In this document: positions 57,111 to 64,000 of the stretch, piece by piece
Layout of the letters: each line of letters opens with the position of its first letter
How positions within the stretch are numbered: the first letter of the stretch is position 1
Source: Rhodanobacter sp.
Lineage (GTDB): Bacteria > Pseudomonadota > Gammaproteobacteria > Xanthomonadales > Rhodanobacteraceae
Length of the DNA stretch: 64,000 nt
Direction: 5' to 3'
Assembly (NCBI GenBank): GCA_040371205.1
Contig: AP031382.1
Location: 1,547,562 to 1,611,561, forward strand
Translations under genes and position numbers: made by a program
The notes under the pieces: generated by a model
Told to the model about the DNA's origin: nothing
What the model saw: only the letters and a program-made list of their open reading frames with translations
Databases searched by the model: none

Positions 57111-58580
57111 ATGCGGCTTGTTGGTCTGCTTCGTCCCGTGCGCCTGGTTCCGTTGGCGGCTTCGCTGGTTGTGCTGACGGCATGCGCCACGTCGGGTGCG
57201 GGCAAGCCGACGCCCACGGTGAGCGCGTTGTACGCCCGGCTCGATCAGGCCACGCAGGAGTACCAGACCGCATTGCAGCAGGTGCGCGCGGGCGACGATG
57301 CAGCCGGGCAGAAAACGCTGGGCCAGGCACTGGATACCGTGAAGGACGCTTCCGCACGTTGCGGCGAGGCGGCCGGCTGCGATCCGCAACGCTTCTTCTC
57401 CGCTTACGACCGCATGCTGCGCCTGAAAGACGGCAGCTTCATCGGCGACGAAAGCATGGACGACGAGCCGCAGACCGGCATGGCGCTCGATCAGCACGGC
57501 GCGGCGGCCCTGCCGCAGGCGCAGCGCAGCGTGACCCTGTTGCACGGCCAGAAGCTTTCCGAGCTGATCGCGATGAACGGCGCGGTGAAGGCCGCCCTGC
57601 AGATGTGGCTGACGCAGTGGCGGCCCAATCTGGTCGATGCCTGGATCAGCTACCAGTACATGCGCAGCGAGATGTGGCCGGCATACCAGAAGGCCGACCT
57701 GCCGGAGGCGCTGCTGTTCGGCATCATTGCCAAGGAGTCCGGCGGCAAGGTGCATGCGGTGTCGCGCTCCGGCGCCGCCGGCCCGTTGCAGTTCATGTAC
57801 GCCACCGGGTTGCGCTTCGGTCTCGCCACCGATGACGGCTTCGACATGCGCTTCGATCCCGCCGCCTCGGCGCGCGCGAACGCGGCCTACATGAACGAGC
57901 AGCTCAAGGTGTTCAACGACAACCTCGAGCTGACCATCGCCGCCTACAACGCCGGCGAGGGACGCATGCACCGGCTGGTGGGCGACGACACGTCGGTGAG
58001 CTTCTACGATCCGCGCATCTACGACCAGCTGTCGCAGGAAACGCGCGACTACGTGCCTTACGTGCTGGCGGCGGCGTGGCTGTTCCTGCATCCGGACAGC
58101 TACAACCTGCGTTTCCCCAAGATCGACGGCACGCCAGGCAGCATCACGTTGAAGCGGCCTGCCTCGCTGAGCGAACTCACCGTATGCCTGGGTTCGGCGG
58201 GTGGCATGGAGGAAGGCTGGTTCCGCACCTTGCGCAACCTCAATCCGCGGCTCGATCCGCAGCAGGAGCAGCCGGCCGGCGCGGTGCTGCATGTGCCCAA
58301 GCTGCTTGAGCGCCCGTATGCCTCGCGCTGCGTGGACGGCCCGTGGCCGATTCTTGCGGCCGACCTGCACGACGCTTCGGCGCCGGTCGTGGCCGAGCCG
58401 CCCGCACCGCCGCCGCGTCCGGCGAGGACGCGCAGCTACAAGGTGCGTCGCGGCGATACGCTGGTCGGCATCGTGCACCGGCTGCATTGCTCCAGCGTGC
58501 GGGAGCTTGCCGAGACCAACCACCTGCGCGGTCAGCACCTCGCGGTGGGCCAGGTACTGCAGGTGCCGGAATGCCGTTGA
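57111..58580 (+). CDS. Lipoprotein lytic transglycosylase with LysM domain (MltD-like)
   Basis: Cleaves peptidoglycan glycan strands, forming 1,6-anhydro-muramic ends. 489 residues. The signal peptide ends with a lipobox (LTACATS, Cys24). A helical region of about 180 residues precedes the SLT domain, with catalytic Glu209 in IIAKESGGKVHAVSRSGAAGPLQFM and AAYNAGEGRMHRLV. A single LysM (YKVRRGDTLVGIVHRLHC, about 443-489) binds the wall. MltD itself usually has two or more LysM repeats and a longer N-terminus, so the paralogue assignment is open. Confidence 0.88.
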   Translation: MRLVGLLRPVRLVPLAASLVVLTACATSGAGKPTPTVSALYARLDQATQEYQTALQQVRAGDDAAGQKTLGQALDTVKDASARCGEAAGCDPQRFFSAYDRMLRLKDGSFIGDESMDDEPQTGMALDQHGAAALPQAQRSVTLLHGQKLSELIAMNGAVKAALQMWLTQWRPNLVDAWISYQYMRSEMWPAYQKADLPEALLFGIIAKESGGKVHAVSRSGAAGPLQFMYATGLRFGLATDDGFDMRFDPAASARANAAYMNEQLKVFNDNLELTIAAYNAGEGRMHRLVGDDTSVSFYDPRIYDQLSQETRDYVPYVLAAAWLFLHPDSYNLRFPKIDGTPGSITLKRPASLSELTVCLGSAGGMEEGWFRTLRNLNPRLDPQQEQPAGAVLHVPKLLERPYASRCVDGPWPILAADLHDASAPVVAEPPAPPPRPARTRSYKVRRGDTLVGIVHRLHCSSVRELAETNHLRGQHLAVGQVLQVPECR

Positions 58581-58615
58581 GCGCCTGAATCCCGGCCTGC
58601 GTCGCCGGATGACGG

Positions 58616-59056
58616 TCAGGCTGCGGCGCTGGCGTCCATCCAGCGGTCGACCGCCGGTTTGGCCGGACGATGCAGGCGCTTCAGCTCGCTCAGCAGGTGC
58701 AGCACCTGGCGATGTTGCGGTTGCAGGCGATCCTGCGGCGAATGCTTGGTTTCGTGGTAGGCCACGGCCAGCCACAGCGCGATGCCGCGCAGCGCCACCT
58801 CGGGGTTGTCCGAACGCGCGCGCTCGAAGCCGGCGCGGGTGCCCTGGCCCCACGGCAGGTAGCGCGCTTCCGGCGCGGTGCCGTAGAGATGCGGAAACTC
58901 GCTGCGCGACGCCTGGCCGATTTCGCGCAGCACCTGCACGCTCAGTTGGACGCGGCTGCGTTGAGGAAGGGCGCGTACGCAGCGCTGGATTTCGCGCAGC
59001 TGGCGGTTGAGCTGATAGGCGCGAAAGAACGCAATGGCCGGGCTGAGCAGCTGCAT
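58616..59056 (-). CDS. Conserved hypothetical protein
   Basis: 146 residues, no signal peptide, predicted mostly helical and Arg/Gln-rich (LNRQLREIQRCVRALPQRSRVQLSVQVLREIGQASRSEF). GLPWG-like LPWGQGTRAGFERARS and AVAYHETKHSPQDRLQPQHRQ segments look conserved but match no family I know. It ends convergently 35 bp from the lytic transglycosylase and is downstream of psd with 103 bp between. Confidence 0.65.
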   Translation of the reverse strand: MQLLSPAIAFFRAYQLNRQLREIQRCVRALPQRSRVQLSVQVLREIGQASRSEFPHLYGTAPEARYLPWGQGTRAGFERARSDNPEVALRGIALWLAVAYHETKHSPQDRLQPQHRQVLHLLSELKRLHRPAKPAVDRWMDASAAA

Positions 59057-59159
59057 GGATTCCCGTTCCCCAAGCGCCGCGCGAGCCGCGGCAATGGGCG
59101 GAGCTTAGCCAACGCCCGCGGCGGAATGCGCTGATTGCGTCACAAAACGACGCTGGGCG

Positions 59160-60005
59160 TCAGTTTTGACCCAGTGTCCCGAGGCGTTGCCCCACTTTCA
59201 CGCCGTGCTGTGGCGTCAGTGCGTCCAGTTCGGCCATGCCTTCGGGCAGCAGCAGGATCACGGTGGAGCCCATGTTGAAACGCGCCATCTCGGCGAAGCG
59301 CTCCAGCGTGATGTTCTGGCCGGCGAACGATTTGCGCCGGATCGAGGAGGCGTAGGGCGGGATCACCAGGCCGTCCCAGACCGTGGCCACCGAGGAGACC
59401 AGGATGGCGCCCACCATCACCACCGCGAACGGGCCATGTTCGCCCTCGAAATGGCAGACCAGCCGCTCGTTGCGCGCGAACAGGCGCGGTATCGCCTCCA
59501 CCGCGAACGGCGCCACGCTGAAGATGCGGCCAGGCACGTGCACGGTTTCCTTGAGGGTTCCCCTTAGCGGCATGTGCACACGGTGGTAGTCGCGCGGCGA
59601 CAGGTAGACGGTGGCGAAGCGGCCATTGCGATACGGTGCGGCGGCGGCCTCGTCGCCCAGCAGTTCGGCAGCGGTGTAGTCCTGGCCCTTGGCCTGGAAG
59701 ATACGCCCGTCCACGATCTTCCCGGCCTGGCTGATGCGGCCGTCGGCGGGCGAGAGCAGGGCGGAGGGATCAACATCCGCCTGCCGCGCGCCGGGCTTCA
59801 GCTTGCGGGTAAAGAACGCATTGAAGTGCTGGTAGGACAGCGGATCGGGCTGCACCGCTTCGGCCATGTCCACGTCGTAGTTGCGCACGATGGTGGCGAT
59901 CAGCCAGTTCTTCCATGGCGCGAACGTCCAGCGCGTGCCCCAGTAGACCAGGCGCGACAGGAAACGGTGCGGCAGGGCGTATTGAAGGAAAACCTTGAAA
60001 GTCAT
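59160..60005 (-). CDS. psd: Phosphatidylserine decarboxylase proenzyme
   Basis: Makes phosphatidylethanolamine from phosphatidylserine at the inner membrane. 281 residues, normal for the bacterial type I form. The self-cleavage site is MGST with Ser247 (most bacterial enzymes read LGST), where a pyruvoyl group would form on the serine of the small subunit. The catalytic Asp/His charge-relay residues are in SPADGRI and [16 protein letters not shown] start at 60005, divergent from prmB with 62 bp between. Confidence 0.95.
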   Translation of the reverse strand: MTFKVFLQYALPHRFLSRLVYWGTRWTFAPWKNWLIATIVRNYDVDMAEAVQPDPLSYQHFNAFFTRKLKPGARQADVDPSALLSPADGRISQAGKIVDGRIFQAKGQDYTAAELLGDEAAAAPYRNGRFATVYLSPRDYHRVHMPLRGTLKETVHVPGRIFSVAPFAVEAIPRLFARNERLVCHFEGEHGPFAVVMVGAILVSSVATVWDGLVIPPYASSIRRKSFAGQNITLERFAEMARFNMGSTVILLLPEGMAELDALTPQHGVKVGQRLGTLGQN

Positions 60006-60031
60006 CCGGCGGAGTATACGTGGCGCCGGCT

Positions 60032-60037
60032 TATAAT
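60032..60037 (+). promoter_or_regulatory. Probable -10 element of prmB
   Basis: TATAAT, 30 nt before the prmB GTG, in the 62-bp psd/prmB divergent region. No good -35. Confidence 0.4.
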
Positions 60038-60067
60038 CGCGGGCCTTTGCCGACCGCCGGAATCCCC

Positions 60068-60988
60068 GTGACCGCCGAACTCGCCACCATCATCGACTTC
60101 ATCCGCTACGGCGCCAGCCGCTTCTCGGCCGCCGGCCTGACCTTCGGCCACAGCCACGACAACCCCATCGACGAGGCCACCCACCTGGTGCTGGCTAGCC
60201 TGCACCTGCCGCCGGACATCCCGCCGGCCTATGGCGCGGGCCGGCTGACCGCCGAGGAGCGCGCGAATGTGCTGGCGCTGATCGAGCGCCGCGTCAGCGA
60301 GCGCCTGCCGGTGGCCTACCTGGTCGGCGAGACCTGGTTCGCCGGGCTGAAGTTCAAGAGCGACCGCCGTGCGCTGGTGCCGCGTTCGCCGATTGCCGAG
60401 CTGATCGAGTCCGGCTTCGCGCCCTGGCTGGACGAGCGCCACGTCGAACGCGCGCTGGACCTGTGCACCGGCTCCGGCTGCATCGGCATCGCGATGGCCG
60501 AGTACAACCCTGACTGGCGCGTGGACATCGTCGACATCAGCGACGAGGCGCTGTCGCTGGCACGCGAGAACATCGTGTTCCAGCACGTCGAATCGCGCGT
60601 CGAGGCGGTGAAGTCCGACCTGTTCGAAGGCGTGCGCGGACGCAGGTACGACCTGATCGTCTCCAACCCGCCCTACGTCACCGAGGACGAGTACGCCGCG
60701 CTGCCCGGCGAGTACGCGCACGAGCCCAAGCTCGGCCTCACCTCGGGCGAAGACGGCCTGGACATCTGCCTGCGCATCCTCGACGAGGCCGCCGACCTGC
60801 TCAGCGACGACGGTCTGCTGATCGTCGAGGTGGGCGAGAGCGAGCATGCGCTGGCCGCGCTGCTGCCGGAGGTGCCCTTCGTGTGGATCGAGTTCAAGGT
60901 GGGTCCGATGGGCGTGTTCGCGCTGGAGCGCCGCGACCTGGTCGAGCACCGGGCGGCGATCCAAGCCGCCGCGGCTGCGCGGCGCTGA
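60068..60988 (+). CDS. prmB: Ribosomal protein L3 N5-glutamine methyltransferase PrmB
   Basis: Methylates a glutamine of ribosomal protein L3. 306 residues. The SAM-binding motif [14 protein letters not shown] is near residue 140 and the glutamine-site NPPY in [12 protein letters not shown] near 200. The N-terminal helical substrate domain and [16 protein letters not shown] segment distinguish PrmB from PrmC. GTG start with GGAA upstream. It probably begins an operon with the GNAT gene 4 bp later, then aroC. Confidence 0.93.
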   Translation: MTAELATIIDFIRYGASRFSAAGLTFGHSHDNPIDEATHLVLASLHLPPDIPPAYGAGRLTAEERANVLALIERRVSERLPVAYLVGETWFAGLKFKSDRRALVPRSPIAELIESGFAPWLDERHVERALDLCTGSGCIGIAMAEYNPDWRVDIVDISDEALSLARENIVFQHVESRVEAVKSDLFEGVRGRRYDLIVSNPPYVTEDEYAALPGEYAHEPKLGLTSGEDGLDICLRILDEAADLLSDDGLLIVEVGESEHALAALLPEVPFVWIEFKVGPMGVFALERRDLVEHRAAIQAAAAARR

Positions 60989-60992
60989 CCCC

Positions 60993-61541
60993 GTGCAACT
61001 GGAAACGGTGCGCCTGAGGCTCGATGCCCTGCGTCACGACGATGCGGCGGCGCTGTTCGCCTATCGCGCCGATCCGGCGGTGAGCCGCTACCAGGGTTGG
61101 CGGCCGGCTTCGCTGGACGAGGCGGCGCGGTTTATCGAGCGCCAGCAGGCCGTGGCGTTCGATACGCCGGAAAGCTGGTTCCAGTTCGCCCTGCGCCTGC
61201 GCGATGGCGGCGAACTGGTGGGCGACCTCGGCCTGCACTTCGTGGATGCGGACACGGTGGAGTTCGGCGTCACGCTCTCGCCGGCGCATCAGGGGCAGGG
61301 CCTGGCCGGCGAGGCGGTGCGCATCGTGCTGGCGCGGGTGTTCGACGACCTGCGGCGCCATCGCGTGTATGCCTCGGTCGACCCGCGCAATATCGCCTGC
61401 GTGGCGTTGCTCGAACGCCTGGGCATGCGCAAGGAGGCGCATTTCCGCGAGAGCTGGCGGGATGGCGACAGTTGGTCGGACGACGCGATCTACGCGCTGC
61501 TGGCGAGCGAGTGGCGGGCACAAGGGGCGCAACACGGTTAA
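60993..61541 (+). CDS. GNAT-family N-acetyltransferase (RimJ/RimL-like)
   Basis: 182 residues from the GTG at 60993, 4 bp after prmB. The acetyl-CoA site is [19 protein letters not shown] near residue 90 (the Q/RxxGxG/A motif) and the C-terminal [26 protein letters not shown] is typical of RimJ-like enzymes. The N-terminus [19 protein letters not shown] is the family strand. Substrate unknown: protein N-termini or an aminoglycoside/amine are possible. Confidence 0.87.
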   Translation: MQLETVRLRLDALRHDDAAALFAYRADPAVSRYQGWRPASLDEAARFIERQQAVAFDTPESWFQFALRLRDGGELVGDLGLHFVDADTVEFGVTLSPAHQGQGLAGEAVRIVLARVFDDLRRHRVYASVDPRNIACVALLERLGMRKEAHFRESWRDGDSWSDDAIYALLASEWRAQGAQHG

Positions 61542-61581
61542 GCTGTGGAGCCCGCTCCCATCCGAATGGACGTCCAAACCC

Positions 61582-62670
61582 GTGTCCAGCAATTCCTTCG
61601 GCAAGCTCTTCACCGTCACCACCTTCGGCGAAAGCCATGGCCCGGCCATCGGCTGCGTGATCGACGGTTGCCCACCGGGCCTGGCGATCGGTGAGGAAGA
61701 GTTCCGCCACGACCTCGACCGCCGCGCCACCGGCAAGAGCCGCCACACCTCGCAGCGGCGCGAGGCGGACGAGGTGGAGATCCTTTCCGGCGTCTACGAA
61801 GGCAAGACCACCGGTACGCCCATCGCGCTCTTGATCCGCAACACCGACCAGCGCAGCAAGGACTACGGCGACGTCGCGCAGACTTTCCGCCCCGGTCACG
61901 CCGACTACACCTACTGGCAGAAATACGGCATCCGCGATCCGCGCGGTGGCGGCCGCTCGTCGGCACGCGAGACGACGATGCGCGTGGCTGCCGCGGTGAT
62001 CGCCAAGAAATGGCTGGCCGAGCGCCACGGCGTGCGCGTGCGCGGCTACTTGGCGCAGCTCGGCGATATCGCGCCAGCCGGCTTCGATTGGGCCGCCGTG
62101 GAGCAGAACCCGTTCTTCTGGCCCTGCGCCGAGCAGGTGCCGGCGCTCGAAAAGGCGATGGACGCGCTGCGCAAGTCCGGCGACTCGGTGGGCGCGCGCG
62201 TCAGTGTGGTGGCCGAGGGCGTGCCACCGGGCTGGGGCGAGCCGATCTACGGCAAGCTGGACGGCGATCTCGCGAGCGCGCTGATGTCGATCAACGCCGT
62301 GAAGGGCGTGGAGATCGGCGACGGTTTTGCCGCGGTTTCCCAGCACGGCAGCGAGCATCGCGACGAAATGCGTTTGGACGGCTTTACGTCCAATCATGCG
62401 GGTGGCATCCTTGGCGGCATCAGTACGGGCCAGGCGGTGGTTGCCTCGATCGCGCTGAAGCCCACCTCCAGCATCCTGATCCCCGGCCGCAGCGTGAACC
62501 TGGCCGGCGAGCCGGTGGACGTGGTCACCAAGGGTCGCCACGATCCCTGCGTCGGCATCCGCGCCACGCCCATCGCCGAGGCGATGATGGCGCTGGTGCT
62601 GATGGATCACGCGCTGCGCCACCGCGCGCAGTGCGGCGACGTCGGCATCGTGGCGCCGCGCATCCCCTGA
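61582..62670 (+). CDS. aroC: Chorismate synthase
   Basis: Converts EPSP to chorismate using reduced FMN; last step of the shikimate pathway. 362 residues. Signature motifs [18 protein letters not shown] at the start, [29 protein letters not shown] and the FMN-site GGISTGQ are intact. The start is a GTG at 61582 giving [12 protein letters not shown]. Confidence 0.97.
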   Translation: MSSNSFGKLFTVTTFGESHGPAIGCVIDGCPPGLAIGEEEFRHDLDRRATGKSRHTSQRREADEVEILSGVYEGKTTGTPIALLIRNTDQRSKDYGDVAQTFRPGHADYTYWQKYGIRDPRGGGRSSARETTMRVAAAVIAKKWLAERHGVRVRGYLAQLGDIAPAGFDWAAVEQNPFFWPCAEQVPALEKAMDALRKSGDSVGARVSVVAEGVPPGWGEPIYGKLDGDLASALMSINAVKGVEIGDGFAAVSQHGSEHRDEMRLDGFTSNHAGGILGGISTGQAVVASIALKPTSSILIPGRSVNLAGEPVDVVTKGRHDPCVGIRATPIAEAMMALVLMDHALRHRAQCGDVGIVAPRIP

Positions 62671-62693
62671 GGCAGCGGCGCGCTGGAGTGAGC

Positions 62694-63731
62694 ATGGCAG
62701 GCAGCAAACCGGTCGTCTGGGTGTCGCGTCCCACCTTCGACAGCGAGATCGCGCGGCTGTCGCCGCATTTCGAAGTGCGCGAGGAAGCGGCGGAAGTGAA
62801 GTTCGCCCCGGCCGAGCTGGCCGCGAAGCTGGCCGGCTGCGACGCCGCCATCGTGGGCCTGAAGGAACGCATAGGGGCGGCGGAAATTGCCGGTGCCGGG
62901 CGCCTGCGCATCGTCGCCAACCTCGGTGTGGGTTACGACAACCTCGACCTGGCCGCGCTCAGCGCTGCCGGCATCGCCGCCAGCAATACCGCTGACGTGC
63001 TCAACGAGAGCGTGGCCGATTACGCCTGGGCCTTGCTGCTGGGCGCGGCGCGTCGAGTGGGCGCCGCCGAGCGCTGGCTGCGCGCGGGGCAGTGGCATGC
63101 CACCGAGTTCAAGGGCTGGCTGGGCGCCGACGTGCGCGGCCGCACGCTGGGCATCCTCGGCATGGGCCGCATCGGCCAGGCCATCGCGCGGCGCGCGCGG
63201 GGCTTCGGCATGCCGGTGCTCTACCACAACCGCTCGCGCCTGCCGGAGGCCACCGAGCGCGAATGCCGCGCCCGGCTGGTAGACAAGGCCACGCTGCTGC
63301 GTGAATCCGATTTCCTCGTGCTGGTGCTGCCGTTGATGCCGCAGACCCGCCACGCCATCGGCGCCGCCGAGCTGGCGCAGATGAAGTCCACGGCAGTGCT
63401 GGTGAACGTGGCGCGCGGCGGCATCGTGGACGATGCGGCGCTGGCCGCCGCCTTGCGCGAAGGGCGCCTCGCCGCCGCCGGGCTAGACGTGTTCGAGGGC
63501 GAGCCGAACGTGCATCCCGGCCTGCTCGCGCTCGACAACGTGCTGCTCAGCCCGCATATCGCCAGCGCCACGACCGAAACCCGCCGCGCGATGACCGCGG
63601 TGGCGGTGGACAATGTGCTGGCCGCGTTCGGCCACGGCCCGCATGCCGGGCATCCGCCGAATCTGCTCAATCCCCATGTGCTGGCCACGGCCGGCGTTCC
63701 TTCCCCCACCCGCGAAGAATCCACCCGATGA
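62694..63731 (+). CDS. D-2-hydroxyacid dehydrogenase (glyoxylate/hydroxypyruvate reductase-like)
   Basis: 345-residue NAD(P)-dependent oxidoreductase. Rossmann motif GMGRIGQAIARRA near residue 162; catalytic residues are the Arg in NVARGGIVDD, Glu in DVFEGEPNV and His in LLSPHIAS. This set is complete. The SxxTE-like pattern and length fit GhrB/glyoxylate reductase more than SerA (no ACT domain). The stop overlaps the asd start (ATGA), so it is in one unit with asd. Confidence 0.9.
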   Translation: MAGSKPVVWVSRPTFDSEIARLSPHFEVREEAAEVKFAPAELAAKLAGCDAAIVGLKERIGAAEIAGAGRLRIVANLGVGYDNLDLAALSAAGIAASNTADVLNESVADYAWALLLGAARRVGAAERWLRAGQWHATEFKGWLGADVRGRTLGILGMGRIGQAIARRARGFGMPVLYHNRSRLPEATERECRARLVDKATLLRESDFLVLVLPLMPQTRHAIGAAELAQMKSTAVLVNVARGGIVDDAALAAALREGRLAAAGLDVFEGEPNVHPGLLALDNVLLSPHIASATTETRRAMTAVAVDNVLAAFGHGPHAGHPPNLLNPHVLATAGVPSPTREESTR

Positions 63732-64000
63732 GCAAGAAGAGCAGTTACAAGGTTGCGATGGTCGGCGCTACCGGCGCCGTGGGCGAGACCCTGCTCGCGA
63801 TCCTCGCCGAGCGCAATTTCCCGGTCAGCGAGCTGGTACCGCTGGCCAGCGAGCGTTCGGCCGGCGGCAAGGTGGAGTTCGCCGGCAAACAGGTCACGGT
63901 GAAGAACCTCGCCGACTACGACTTCGACGGCGTGGACATCGCCTTCTTCTCGGCCGGCGGCTCGGTCAGCAAGGCGCATGCGCCGCGCGCGGCGGCGGCC
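63728..64000 (+). CDS. asd: Aspartate-semialdehyde dehydrogenase, 3' end cut by the window edge
   Basis: Reduces aspartyl-4-phosphate to aspartate semialdehyde on the path to lysine, diaminopimelate, methionine and threonine. The first 91 residues are visible: the NADP-binding VAMVGATGAVGETLLAILAERNFP at residues 9-32 and SERSAGGKVEFAGKQ are diagnostic. The active-site cysteine lies beyond the window. It overlaps the dehydrogenase stop by 4 nt. Confidence 0.93.
   Translation, partial: MSKKSSYKVAMVGATGAVGETLLAILAERNFPVSELVPLASERSAGGKVEFAGKQVTVKNLADYDFDGVDIAFFSAGGSVSKAHAPRAAAA

Overview
This window is GC-rich, densely packed chromosomal DNA. It most likely comes from a gammaproteobacterium of the Xanthomonadales/Rhodanobacteraceae type (Rhodanobacter, Dyella or Xanthomonas relatives). 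That placement is an inference from gene content and order (hflX-hflK-hflC-purA, rnr-rlmB, pstSCAB-phoU, metG/apbC, rsxB-nth), from heavy GTG/TTG start use and ATGA gene overlaps, and from two dispersed-repeat types I associate with xanthomonads. Most of the window is housekeeping. The two ends are cut: hflX lacks its 5' end and asd its 3' end.

Layout. 0-4.6 kb: hflX, the hflKC membrane protease-regulator pair, and purA. 4.6-8.1 kb: two secreted-protein genes, one a subtilisin-like protease, divergent from an ECF sigma/anti-sigma pair. 8.2-9.4 kb: msrB-msrA and a tiny lipoprotein. 9.5-11.5 kb: a LytTR-type two-component system whose kinase frame has no stop codon where one is expected. 11.8-14.4 kb: an exported M1 aminopeptidase. 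14.46-15.3 kb: an AT-richer island that I read as a relic of an integron gene-cassette array, with two small unknown genes, one well-formed 59-bp attC site and truncated sites at both edges, and no integrase. 15.35-18.66 kb: an ovoA-ovoB-like operon for ovothiol. 19-22.3 kb: gcvP behind a single-aptamer glycine riboswitch. 22.3-26.9 kb: a HAD phosphatase, tRNA-Leu(CAG), rnr, rlmB and a small membrane protein.

27-33.9 kb is a phosphate block. It holds phoU, pstB, pstA, pstC and pstS (minus strand), with a Pho-box-like site before pstS, and then, after rnt, an OprD-like porin that has its own Pho-box-like site. This suggests that outer-membrane entry and inner-membrane uptake are induced together in phosphate starvation. 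34-42.2 kb: an RND efflux system (OMF, adaptor, permease) and a QseBC/PmrAB-like two-component system on the same strand. 42.2-45.6 kb: nth, a free-standing RnfB-type ferredoxin, and metG. 46-49.1 kb: a low-complexity Ser/Ala/Gly protein, a DUF2147 protein, apbC and an FMN reductase. 49.2-63.7 kb: dcd, a lipoprotein, a HIT protein, dienelactone hydrolase, rimO, a DUF3025 protein, an ADP-ribosylglycohydrolase-like protein with altered metal motifs, greB, a membrane/TPR protein, a LysM lytic transglycosylase, psd, prmB, a GNAT acetyltransferase, aroC, a D-2-hydroxyacid dehydrogenase and the start of asd.

The most interesting items are the integron-cassette relic, the ovothiol pair, the stop-less histidine kinase, the Pho-box porin and the ADP-ribosylglycohydrolase homologue with rewritten metal-binding motifs. 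All functional calls come from reading the sequence; no database search was run.
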